Source of the DNA: JACCVG01 sp963790245
GTDB taxonomy: Bacteria; Actinomycetota; Thermoleophilia; Solirubrobacterales; Thermoleophilaceae
DNA length: 64,000 nt
Reading direction: 5' to 3'
Assembly: GCA_963790245.1 (NCBI GenBank)
Contig: CAWBNP010000002.1
Span: 2,232,001 to 2,296,000 of the forward strand
A program made the translations under genes and the position numbers. Below, piece after piece: positions 26,143 to 35,538 of the stretch. The notes below the pieces were generated by a model that was not told the DNA's origin, did not search any database, and was given only the letters and a program-made list of their open reading frames with translations. Within the stretch, counting starts at the first letter, position 1; each line of letters opens with the position of its first letter.

Positions 26143-29100
26143 CCGGGCAGCTGCTCGGCCAGCTGCTCGGCCCGGGCCTTGTGGCGAGCCATTCCGATCT
26201 CGCCGTAGCTCGCGATCGCATCGGTCACGAGCGCGGTCGCCCGCTCCGTCTCGCCGACCGCCAGCAGAGCCCGCGCGTAGGCCTCGCGGACCTGGGGTTG
26301 CTCGATCCGGTGGGGCAGCGTCTCGGCCTGCTCGAGCGCCAGCTCGAAGTGGTCGCGAGCTTCGTCGTGGAGGCCCGCGGCGCTCGCCGTGACGCCGGCG
26401 CAGGTCTGCAGCAGGCGACCGTCGACGAGCCGCAGCACCGTCCCGGTGGCGATCGCCTCCTTGACGAGCGGATAGAGGGTGCCGGCACGATCGGCGTCGC
26501 CGATCAGCGCCGCGCTCTCTGCGGCGAACAGCGCCATGCTCCAGGCGCCGAGGGTGCCCGGAGACCCGGCCCGGGGGAGCTGGGGATCGAGTGCGGTGAG
26601 CAGCACATTGACGCGCCGCTGCTCGCCTGCGAGCGCCAGCGCGACCATCAGACAGCCCTGCGGGACGCCGAACCAGAGCCCCGGCCGGGAAAGCCTCACT
26701 CCATCGGTGAGCGTCCGCTGCGCGGCGCCCCAGTCCCCGCGCCAGAGCTCGAGGGTGCCCATGAACGACTGGGCGATCGGCGCCCACCCGCCATCAGAGC
26801 CCTCCGCGAGGCGGACCAGCTCGTCGGCGTAGGGCTGCAGCGAATCGAGGTCGCCGACGCGCGCCGCGTCGATCACGAATCGGCTGCGCAGCGCGGCGCT
26901 GGTCCACGGGCCGAGCGAGCCCTGGCGCCGCGCGAGTTCATCGAGCTCGCCGAAGGCCTCGAGGGCCGGCTCGAAACGACCCAGGTAGATGTCGGCGATC
27001 GCCCGCATCGTGAGCGCGTCGGCGAGGGCGAAGGAATCGCCGAGCTCGCGCATCCTCAAAGCGGCGCGCTCCGCCGCCGCGGTGCAATCGTCGAACTGCA
27101 TGAAGTAGTAGTGGTGATCGGTCGCTGCGATCTCGAGCCGCGCGGTGACCCATTTGTCCTCCATCCGCGCGCCCACTTCCTGGGCCTCGAGCAGGTGGGC
27201 GTGGGCGTCGTCATAGCGGCCCGCGATCCCCTCGGCGGTCGCCAGCAGGCCGAGCAGGATCGCCCGTTGGGGGCGGTCGAGTCCGCCCAGCGCCGCGAGC
27301 CCGAGGCGCGTCGTCCGGCCGACCTGCTCGAAGCGGAAGATGAGCGCGAGCTGATCGGCCCAGGCACGGGCGACCTCGGCCGCCGCGACGGGTTCGCCGG
27401 CGGCGACGAACAGCTCGAATGCCTCCTCGAGCACCCGGATGGACTCCTCGGGCGGTGCCGTGCTTCGTAGCCCGAGGCCGATCCGGTGCAGGACCTCGGC
27501 GCGCTGCAACTCCGGGAGGACGTTGGTCGCGAGCGCGCGCCGGTACATGCGGGTCGCCTGCTCGAAGGCCGCGCCCTCGAACGCCCGGTCGCCCGCGAGC
27601 ACCAGGAAGCGCGCGGTCCGGTCCGCCTCGGCCATCGACCCCGCCTCAACCAGGTGATGTGCGATGTCGGCCGCATCGGTGTCGGCCCCGCGCGCCCGCA
27701 TCTGTTCGAGCGCGTCGGCGACCAGCAGGTGCTGGCTGCGCCGCCGCGGCGCCGAGAGGCCCGCGACCAGCGTCTGGCGGACGAGCTCGTGCGAGAAGCC
27801 GATCCGCTCGTCGTCGCCGGCCGCCACGGCACTCAGCAGACGCGCCCGCTCGGCTTCGTCCAGCGCGTCGAGCAAACGGTCGCGATCGGTCGCGCAGACT
27901 TCTCGGAGCAGCTCGAAGGAGAAGCTGCGGCCGATCACGCAAGCGGCCGTCAAGGTCTCGCGCGCCTCTGGCGAGAGGCCTGCGAGCCGCTGCTCGACGA
28001 CCAGCCGGACGCTGGTCGGGGCTTCACGTCGCGCGAGCGCGGCATCGGCGCGCAGCGCGCCGTCCTGGTCGAGCAGCTCGCCGGACGCCGCGAGCTCGCG
28101 ATAGACCTCCTCCACGAAGAAGGCGTTGCCGTCGGTCTGGGAGTAGATCGTTTGGGTCAGGGCGCCGGGGGCCTCGTGGCCGCTGAGCCCCGCGATCAGC
28201 GCGCCGACCTCGGTCTCCGTGTGCCGGGCGAGGGCGATCGTCTCGGCTTGTCGGGTGCGGGCGAACCGCGCGAGCATGCTGGCAAGCGACTCCGGGATCT
28301 CGCTTGGGAGGTCGCGGTGGGTCGCGAGGAAGAGGATCGGCTCGTCGGCTGTCGACTCCGCGAGGTGCTCGAGCAGCAGGAGGGTCGCCTCCTCGGCCCA
28401 GTGGAGATCCTCGAGCACGAACAGCCGCGGTCGCTCGCGGGCGAGCCCGAGGAGGAAGTCGCTGACCATGTTGAAGGTGTGCCGCCGCTGTTGCTCGGAG
28501 GGGAGCGGCAGCGGCTCGGGTAGGTCCGGCAGGATGATTCGCAGCCGCGGGACGAGCCGCGCGATCTCTCCGCCGCCGGCGCCGAGCAGCTCCCGCAACC
28601 GCGCGGCCGGCAGATCGGCGGCCGCTGCCTCGATGATCTCGACCCACGGTCGGTATGGCAACCCGCGGTGGCTCTCGTGACAGCCGCCCGTCGCAGACAC
28701 CATTCCCCCGCGGAGCGCGAGTTCGGCGGCGGCCTCACACAGCCGCGACTTGCCGACGCCGGGCTCGCCGCTGATCAGTAATACGCCTCCCTGCCCTCCG
28801 AGGGCACGGCTGATCGCATCGCTGCAGCGCGCGAGTTCGGCGCTACGGCCGACGAATGGAGCCCGGTCGTGGTCGACGCGGGGAGGGGGTTGAGAGCCGA
28901 CTAACGCCTCGGCGCCGCGGTCCTCGCGTCGAGGAGTCGCGGTTGACTGCTCGGGCTCATAGACGCAAAAGATCCCGGTCCGGATCGTGCGGCCGAGATA
29001 GCGCCCGAGCCCCGGATCGAGCTCCTCGATCTTGCCGATTGCCGCCTTGATCCGCTTGGTCACGTTGACCCGCGCCCGCTCGGCATCGTCGGCGAGCGGC

Positions 29101-29522
29101 CGGTCGCGGCCGCCGAGGCCGACTGCCGCGCTCAGCTCCGTGCCGATGAAATCGATCTCCTGGCGCGCGCGCTCGGCGCGCTCGGGATCGTTGAACCGCT
29201 CGGCTTCGTCCAGCTCCTCCCGCAGGGCGTCGAGCCGTTCGCGGTACTGGCGCTTGGCGGTCGGGTCGAGCGCCGCGATCCCGGTGCGGGCCTCGACAAC
29301 CGACCCTTCGGGGGCGATCGCGACCAGGTCCGTCACGCCCGTAGCGGCTCGCCCGCGCTCGTCAGTCGTAGCCAACTCGGTGGCGTGGAGCTCGACGCCA
29401 GGGTGGGCCACCAGCACCGCGAGGTAGTGCAGTCCCTTGCGGTCGGCGACCCGCAGCTCCGCCTCGCCCCGCCGGACGATCCACGTCTCCCCGTCCCGGG
29501 CAAGGGAGAGCTCGTCGGTCAT
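26139..29522 (-). CDS. Large AAA ATPase-TPR protein (MalT/STAND-like signalling ATPase)
   Basis: 1127 residues. Residues 1-200 hold a winged-helix-like or FHA-unlike beta-rich start (RRGEAELRVADRKGLHYLAVL) and a long charged coiled-coil (110-190). Residues about 222-500 form an AAA_16/STAND ATPase: FVGRSAEL, Walker A GEPGVGKS (about 251-258), Walker B LFVLEDLHWAE. The remaining 600 residues are helical repeats of the TPR type. Proteins of this shape often end in a LuxR helix-turn-helix or begin with a cyclase; neither is present, so its output is unclear. The start region resembles domains found next to such ATPases in actinobacteria. Frame intact over 3.4 kb. It could sense a ligand linked to peptide uptake, given its position between the transporter and the dipeptidase (inference). 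Confidence 0.75.
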   Translation of the reverse strand: MTDELSLARDGETWIVRRGEAELRVADRKGLHYLAVLVAHPGVELHATELATTDERGRAATGVTDLVAIAPEGSVVEARTGIAALDPTAKRQYRERLDALREELDEAERFNDPERAERARQEIDFIGTELSAAVGLGGRDRPLADDAERARVNVTKRIKAAIGKIEELDPGLGRYLGRTIRTGIFCVYEPEQSTATPRREDRGAEALVGSQPPPRVDHDRAPFVGRSAELARCSDAISRALGGQGGVLLISGEPGVGKSRLCEAAAELALRGGMVSATGGCHESHRGLPYRPWVEIIEAAAADLPAARLRELLGAGGGEIARLVPRLRIILPDLPEPLPLPSEQQRRHTFNMVSDFLLGLARERPRLFVLEDLHWAEEATLLLLEHLAESTADEPILFLATHRDLPSEIPESLASMLARFARTRQAETIALARHTETEVGALIAGLSGHEAPGALTQTIYSQTDGNAFFVEEVYRELAASGELLDQDGALRADAALARREAPTSVRLVVEQRLAGLSPEARETLTAACVIGRSFSFELLREVCATDRDRLLDALDEAERARLLSAVAAGDDERIGFSHELVRQTLVAGLSAPRRRSQHLLVADALEQMRARGADTDAADIAHHLVEAGSMAEADRTARFLVLAGDRAFEGAAFEQATRMYRRALATNVLPELQRAEVLHRIGLGLRSTAPPEESIRVLEEAFELFVAAGEPVAAAEVARAWADQLALIFRFEQVGRTTRLGLAALGGLDRPQRAILLGLLATAEGIAGRYDDAHAHLLEAQEVGARMEDKWVTARLEIAATDHHYYFMQFDDCTAAAERAALRMRELGDSFALADALTMRAIADIYLGRFEPALEAFGELDELARRQGSLGPWTSAALRSRFVIDAARVGDLDSLQPYADELVRLAEGSDGGWAPIAQSFMGTLELWRGDWGAAQRTLTDGVRLSRPGLWFGVPQGCLMVALALAGEQRRVNVLLTALDPQLPRAGSPGTLGAWSMALFAAESAALIGDADRAGTLYPLVKEAIATGTVLRLVDGRLLQTCAGVTASAAGLHDEARDHFELALEQAETLPHRIEQPQVREAYARALLAVGETERATALVTDAIASYGEIGMARHKARAEQLAEQLPG

Positions 29523-29687
29523 CGAGGGCGGGGTGGTCGGTGATTGGCGCTGGGACTGGGATGCGAGCTCATGGGGGAGCGGGAGAGCCTACCCGCGCGG
29601 CCTGCGGCACAGGCGACGGCACATCGTGCCTTTCCGTGTCACGCCCCTCTGGTGACAGGGGTTGCCGAACAAGGGGAGCCGGACCGG

Positions 29688-31079
29688 ATGGGCGCGAACG
29701 ACCTACAGGCGGATTTGCTGGACTGGCTGCGGATTCCGTCGGTCTCCACCGGCGGCGGCGACGCCAGTGGACTGGCAACCGCCGCCGACTGGGCGGCGCG
29801 AAGGATCCGCTCTGCCGGCGGGGCTGCCGAGGTCACGCGGCCGACGGCGGGCAATCCGCTCGTCGTCGGCGGCTTCCTCGCCAATCGCCACGACGCGCCG
29901 ACGATCCTGATCTGCGGCCACTACGACGTTCAGGGTCCGGAGCCGCTCGGGCTGTGGGAGACGCCGCCGTTCGAGCCGACGATTCGCGACGGACGGATCT
30001 ACGCGCGCGGCGCCTCTGACGACAAAGGGGGCTTTCTGCCGCTCCTGCACGTCGTCTGCGAGCTCGCGCGCGCGAAGCAATTGCCCCTGAACGTGCGCGT
30101 GCTGATCGAGGGCGACGAGGAGACGCTCGCCCCGACCGCCGAGACATGGCTGCGCTCCGAGCTCGGCGGCGCCGACTGCGCGCTGGTTTTCGACGGCGAG
30201 ATGGCCGATCCCCTGACGCCCGCGCTGACGACGTCGGTCAGAGGACTCGTCCAGCTGCATATCGACGTCCGGACGGCGCGGGCGGACCTGCATTCGGGCG
30301 ACTTCGGCGGCGGGATCCTGAACGCCGTCCACGTCCTGCACTCGATGTTTGCGAAGGTCCTTCCGGCGGCGGACGGGCGGCTGCGTCCGGAGCTGCGGTC
30401 GGGCCTCGGATCAGATCCGCGTTCGGGCGAGTCCGCGTGGCATGGACTACCCGGAGGCGACGAGCTGATCGCCTCGGTCGGCGCGCGGCCGCTGCATCCG
30501 CACGCGGGCGTCGAGCTGCACGATCGCCGGGCCTCGGACGCGGCGTTGGACGTCGGCATGATCTCCGCCGGCGAGCCGCGCGCGATGATCCCCGCGACAG
30601 CCCAGGCGACGGTAACGATGCGGCTGGCGCCCGGCCAGCGGGCGGCCGAGATCGCCGAGACGCTCGAGCGGCTGCTCCGCTTGGGAGCTCCGACGAGCGC
30701 CGAGCTCGAGATCTCTCGCATCCTCGCGAACCCCGCGGCGATCGACGCTGACGGTCCGGCCATGCGGATCGCCGCCGCCGCGCTGGAGCGCGCCTGCGGA
30801 GCGCCGACTGCGCTGCTGCCCGCGGGCGGCTCCGCGCGGATCATCCCGGCGCTGAACGAACTCGGCATCCCGGTCGTCCTGACCGGGTTCGCCTTGCCCC
30901 ACGATCGCCCGCACGGGCCGAACGAGTCGTTCTCGCTTCGCCGTCTCGCGCTCGCGCAGGTGGCGGCGAGCGAATTGATCGCAGGGCTCGCCGACCTTCC
31001 GGCTCGGCCCGACCGGACCACCCTGCCGGCGACCGGGCAGACAGCTCCGCTCCGCCGCGAGCTCGGGGTCGGCGCGTGA
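29688..31079 (+). CDS. M20-family dipeptidase/metallopeptidase
   Basis: 464 residues from ATG 29688, preceded by AGGGGAG. The catalytic domain has ICGHYDVQGPEPL (zinc His and catalytic Asp), RGASDDKGG (bridging Asp), IEGDEET (catalytic Glu) and a late LTGFALPHDRPHGPNES with the last zinc His. The insert between is the dimerisation (lid) domain. The DUG/CNDP-like pattern fits a cytoplasmic dipeptidase that hydrolyses imported peptides, fitting the transporter encoded nearby. 165 bases of intergenic DNA separate it from the divergent ATPase gene. Stop overlaps the next start (GTGA). Confidence 0.9.
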   Translation: MGANDLQADLLDWLRIPSVSTGGGDASGLATAADWAARRIRSAGGAAEVTRPTAGNPLVVGGFLANRHDAPTILICGHYDVQGPEPLGLWETPPFEPTIRDGRIYARGASDDKGGFLPLLHVVCELARAKQLPLNVRVLIEGDEETLAPTAETWLRSELGGADCALVFDGEMADPLTPALTTSVRGLVQLHIDVRTARADLHSGDFGGGILNAVHVLHSMFAKVLPAADGRLRPELRSGLGSDPRSGESAWHGLPGGDELIASVGARPLHPHAGVELHDRRASDAALDVGMISAGEPRAMIPATAQATVTMRLAPGQRAAEIAETLERLLRLGAPTSAELEISRILANPAAIDADGPAMRIAAAALERACGAPTALLPAGGSARIIPALNELGIPVVLTGFALPHDRPHGPNESFSLRRLALAQVAASELIAGLADLPARPDRTTLPATGQTAPLRRELGVGA

Positions 31080-32738
31080 GTGCTGTCGAGATGGAGTCGG
31101 GCCGCCCGGCCCCGGTTGCCGTGGCAGCGCCCGCCCCCGGGCCGGCGACTCGAGCGGGAGGGGTCGAACGGACGCTGCAGCGCTTCTACGAGCGTTACGG
31201 GTCTGGCGGGAGTCTGCTGCTGGCGATGACGCTCGGCCTCGCCTCCGTGGGCGTCGCCGCGCTGATGGTCGTCGCCGTGCCGGCGGCCTTCCTCGAGGTC
31301 CCCACCTCGAAATGGTGGACCTGGGTCTGGCTCGGTCAGGCGGTCGGTCTGGGTGGCGCGGCGATCGGCCTGTTCCTGTCCCGGGAGGTGTTGCGCACCG
31401 TTGCGGGGTGGTCAAGGGGGCGCAGCGTGGAGCGCGCGAGCCAGGTCTGGACGACGATCGAGAGTGCGCCCCGTGCCGTGATAACGCGCAACGCGGTGAT
31501 CGTGGCGGCGATCGCCTGTCTGACGGTGGTTCCGTTCTGGATCTCCGACGCGGATGCGCCCGCCTACACGGCGTTGCTCGTGATCATCACCAGCGGAGTG
31601 ATCATCGCCTCCGACGCCCTCTTCACCATCTTCCTCGCCGAGCTGATTCTCAGGCCGGTCGCCGAAGACGTCGGCCGCTTCTTGCCGAGGGGGTTCGAGC
31701 CGGCCCTCAGCGGGTGGCGGTTGCGGACCAAGGCGGTCCTGCCGGTGCCGGCCCTGATCTTTTCGACCGCCGTCGTGGTGGGAGCGTTCTCGGACATCTT
31801 CACCGGACCGGCGAGGTTTGTCATGACTTTCGGGGTCGCTCTCGTGGTCGGCGCTGGTGCGACCGCGCTCTATCTGGTCGTGACGCGGACCATCCTGCGG
31901 CCGATCGAGGAGCTCGGCCGCGCTACCGAGCGCGTTCGCGCGGGCGACCTCGATTCCCCCGCTCCGCTCCTGGGCGCCGACGACCTCGGCGAGCTGACGA
32001 CGCGCTTCAACCAGATGCTCGAGGGCCTGCGCGAGCGCGAAGAGCTGGCGGTGCGCAACGTTGCGCTCGACGCTTCGCTCGCCGAGTCGGTGCGGGCCCT
32101 GGAGGCCTCCCAGGTCCGGATCGTCGCCGCCGCGGATGAGTCCCGACGACAGGTCGAGCGCGACCTCCACGACGGCGCCCAGCAAACCCTCCTCCTGCTC
32201 GCGCTCAAGCTGCGGACGCTCTCGGCCCAGGTCGAGCGCGGGGCCGCGAAGGAGCAGGTCGCGGCCGTCGTCGAAGATGCGATCGCCGATGCCGAGTGCG
32301 CCCACCGCGAGCTGCGCGACCTCGCCCACGGCATCTACCCGATCGCGCTCGAGACGGGTGGACTCGAGCCCGCGCTCGCCCAGGCAGCGAAACGCGCCTC
32401 GATCCCTGTCGAGATCGAGGCCGACGGGATCGGACGGTACGAGCCCGCGGTCGAGGCGGCTGTCTACTTCTGCTGTCTGGAGGCGCTCCAGAACGCCGCC
32501 AAGCACGCCGGACCGGGAGCGGTCGCGCGGGTGTCGCTTGCCGACCGGGATGACGCGCTCCAGGTCGAGGTTTCAGACGACGGGCTCGGCTTCGAGGTCG
32601 CCCGGGCGGGCGAGAGCTCTGGCCTGCAGAACATGACCGATCGGATCGGGGCGGTCGGCGGCACTGTCGCTTTGAGCTCGACCCCGGGCGTCGGGACGCA
32701 CGCTGTCCGCCGTTGTCGAGGTCCGCGGTCGTGGCTGA
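31076..32738 (+). CDS. NarL-type sensor histidine kinase (HK3)
   Basis: Seven or so hydrophobic helices, HAMP linker (RPIEELGRATERVRAGDLD), HisKA_3 helix with VERDLHDGAQQTL (His365) and HATPase_c with EALQNAAKHA (N box), VSDDGLGFE (G1) and a GLQNMTDRI lid, all intact. It differs from HK1, HK2 and HK4 in the H box (QQTLLLL) and in the GIYP segment (AHGIYPIALETGGL), as in classical LiaS/DevS-like kinases. A slip near 32700 scrambles the last residues; the corrected end is TGA 32736-32738. It overlaps the dipeptidase stop by four bases. No response regulator adjoins it. Confidence 0.87.
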
Positions 32739-34417
32739 GGGGGCAACGCAGCTCGCGGGCGGGCGTGAGCGGGCCGCTCTGACCCCCGTCGATCCGTACG
32801 GCACGAGCGCGGATGGAATGTTTGAGCGGCTGCATGTGCTCTTGGGGCGACGCTACCTGTCCGTGCTCCTCGTTGGCGCGGCGGGCTCGATCCCGATGCT
32901 GACGCTGCCGACGATCGGACTCGTCCGGCTGACGGACGTCGACCCCTCCGATTACTGGCGCGCCATGGGCCTGATAGTCCCGTGGATGACCCTCGCGGGC
33001 GTGGCCGCAGAACTGGTGGTCGCCCGGATCATGTCGCCGCTGCGCGGCCTGGCTAGCTGTCGAGCCCGCTCGGCTGGAGCGACCGAGGCGTGGCACGCGG
33101 CGGTGACGGGCCTGCCGCGCGCCGTCCTGCTGGGCGGGTTGTTGGTCGCGTGGCGGCCGTCCCCGCCGTCGTCGTCGTGCTCGGGAGATTCGCGGGTCAG
33201 CCGGCGGGCATCGTCCTGCCGACGATCCCGACGGTGCTGATCTGGGTCTGGCCGGCGCCGGACTCCACTATCTGATCTGGGAGCGAGCATTGCGACCGGT
33301 CGCGATGGAGATCGTGCCGTGGCTGCCGTCCGATTTTCGGCCGCAGACGGCGCTCGCTGTCGCTGAGCACGCGCCTGTTGCTGCTGATCCCGATCGTGAA
33401 CCTGCTCGTCGCGTTCGGGTCGATGGGCATCGCCGGTCCCGACCTCGACGGATCGGCGCGCGTTCTCGTCGGCCTCGTGACCGCCCTCGGGATTACGTGT
33501 CGGATCGGGGCTGCCGCTGACGCTGATGCTTCGCCGGTCGCTGCTGCTGCCGATGGGCAACCTTCTCCAGGCGATGGGCCGCGTGTCGAGCGGGGACCTC
33601 GACGCGCGGCTGCCGATCGTCACCGGCGACGAGCTCGGGACCGTCGCCGAGCATTTCAACAGCATGCTCGCGGGGCTCAAGGAGCGCGAGCGGCTGAGCG
33701 GCGAAAACAGCCGGCTCGAGGCCGAAATCGAGGCACATCTCACCGAGGTACTCGCTTCGCGGGCCCGGGTCGTGGCCGCCGCCGATGCCGAGCGTCGCCG
33801 GGTCGAGCGCAACCTCCACGACGGCGCCCAGCAGCAGCTCGTCGCGCTCGCGCTCGAGTTGCGGCTGCTCGAGGCGCGCGCCAAGTCGAGCGGCAATGCC
33901 GAGCTCGGCCAGGGGCTCTCGGAGGCCGGCGAGTCGCTTTCGACGGCCCTCGGCGACCTGCGCGAGCTCGCTCGCGGGCTGCACCCTCAGGTTCTCGCCA
34001 CGAGCGGCCTCGGGCCGGCGTTGCGCCAGCTCGCATTGCGCAGTCCGGTGCCGGTCGAGTTCGAGCGCTGCCCGGAGGGGCGTTTCGCGGACCAGGTCGA
34101 GTCGACGGCCTACTTCGTCGTCTCCGAGGCGCTCGCCAACGTCGCGAAGTACGCCCAGGCGAGCGAGGCGCGACTGTCGGTCGACGTCGCGGCCGATGCG
34201 CTACGCGTAGTGGTGGCCGATGACGGCGTCGGTGGCGCCGACACTCGCGCCGGCTCTGGTCTGCTCGGTCTGACCGACCGCGTGGCCGCGCTCGGCGGCG
34301 AGCTGCTGGTCGACAGCGAGCCCGGGCGAGGGCACGCGGGTCACCGCGACGCTGCCATTGACGACCGAGCCGCCCGCCGCGCAGGACGAGGCGCCGGTGA
34401 TGGAGCGGGTCTCGTGA
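32731..34417 (+). CDS. NarL-type sensor histidine kinase (HK4)
   Basis: Same architecture as HK1. The N-terminal membrane region reads in one frame to about 33140, then the frame shifts several times (about 33145, 33250-33290, 33370, 33510) before the HAMP segment (MGRVSSGDLDARLPIV). The HisKA_3 helix has VERNLHDGAQQQL with the acceptor His at 33817-33819, and the ATPase domain keeps EALANVAKY and VADDGVGGAD. A slip near 34330 fuses the uncorrected frame to the next gene; corrected, the kinase ends TRVTATLPL... at TGA 34415-34417. GTG 32731 overlaps the HK3 stop. Sequence is closest, by eye, to HK1. Confidence 0.83.
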
Positions 34418-34437
34418 GAGTCGATCGGGGATCCGCG

Positions 34438-35538
34438 ATGACCGTGGCGCTCGTGACCGGGTTCACCGGCTTCATCGGACGGAGGTTGACCGCCCGGCTG
34501 CTGGCCGACGATCACGAGCTGCGCGTAGTCGTGCTCGCGCGGTCGCCGCTGGATCGTGCATCCGCGATCGCGCGAGAGATCGATCCAGACCGGATCACGG
34601 TTCTCTCAGGTGACATCGCCAAACATCGGTTGGGGTTGGCGGACGCGGAGTACGAGCGGCTCCGAAGCTCCGTCTCACGCGTATTCCATCTGGCCGCCAT
34701 CTACGACCTCGCGGTCTCGGAGCAGGACGGTTACCGAGCGAACGTCATCGGAACTCGCAACGTGCTCGCGCTGTGCGCTGAGGCCGACGGGCTCGAGCGG
34801 TTGCTGTACGTGAGCACCGCGTATGTCGCCGGCACACGTACCGGGGTCGTCCGCGAGGACGAGCTCGCGATGGGTCAAGGATTCAAGAACCACTACGAAT
34901 CGACCAAGTACCTGGCCGAGGTCGAGGTCCGCCAATCGATGGAACGGATTCCCACGACGATTGTCCGGCCTTCGATCGTGGTCGGAGACTCTCGAACGGG
35001 CGAGACCGAGAAGTTCGACGGCCCCTACTTCGCGCTCAGGGCGGTTGGGTTCGCACGGCGTTTGCACCTGCCGCTGACCTACTTCGGACAGTCGCGCGCG
35101 CCGTTCAACATCGTCCCGGTCGACTACGTCGTCGCGGCGATCGACGAGGCAGCGGCGACTGATGCGGCGCTTGGAGAGACCCTCCATTTGGTCGACTCCG
35201 ATCCGCTGACCGCGCGGGAGTTGACCGCGCTGCTGGCGAGCGCCTATTGCGGCCGCTCACCGCGAGGCGGCTTGCCCCGGGCGGCGGCCGAGGCCTCGCT
35301 GCGACTCCGGACGTTCAGGAGACTCCTCGGGGAGGCTGCCCGAGAGTCGCTGGCCTACCTGAACCATTCGGTCAGCTTCGACACGTCGACTCGCACAAGA
35401 GTGCTAGCCGGGATGGAGCCGCCGTCTCCGATCGATTACGTCGGACCGCTCGTCGACTACTTCCGATCGCACGAAGCGGCTCCGGAGCTGCTGCCGAGGA
35501 ACCGTTCCGAGCGCCGCTTGGTCGCGTCGGCGGCATGA
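34438..35538 (+). CDS. SDR/NAD-binding reductase-like protein (NAD_binding_4, thioester-reductase-like)
   Basis: 366 residues from ATG 34438. An extended SDR: GFTGFIG nucleotide motif at the N-terminus, FHLAAIYDL, LYVSTAYVAGT and HYESTKYLAE supplying the Ser-Tyr-Lys triad. The pattern resembles the reductase domain of fatty acyl-CoA/thioester reductases (male-sterility type), which reduce acyl thioesters, but a sugar-nucleotide or sterol dehydrogenase role is possible. It opens a three-gene set with the two Tat flavoenzymes; its stop overlaps the next ATG. Apparent fusion to the upstream kinase is an artefact of a one-base slip. Confidence 0.8.
   Translation: MTVALVTGFTGFIGRRLTARLLADDHELRVVVLARSPLDRASAIAREIDPDRITVLSGDIAKHRLGLADAEYERLRSSVSRVFHLAAIYDLAVSEQDGYRANVIGTRNVLALCAEADGLERLLYVSTAYVAGTRTGVVREDELAMGQGFKNHYESTKYLAEVEVRQSMERIPTTIVRPSIVVGDSRTGETEKFDGPYFALRAVGFARRLHLPLTYFGQSRAPFNIVPVDYVVAAIDEAAATDAALGETLHLVDSDPLTARELTALLASAYCGRSPRGGLPRAAAEASLRLRTFRRLLGEAARESLAYLNHSVSFDTSTRTRVLAGMEPPSPIDYVGPLVDYFRSHEAAPELLPRNRSERRLVASAA

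Noticed and set aside
33526..35538. Apparent 670-residue fusion of a histidine kinase with an SDR protein
   Set aside because: After correcting a one-base slip near 34330 the kinase ends in the family-typical TRVTATLPL tail and its own TGA at 34415-34417, and the SDR starts at its own ATG 34438.
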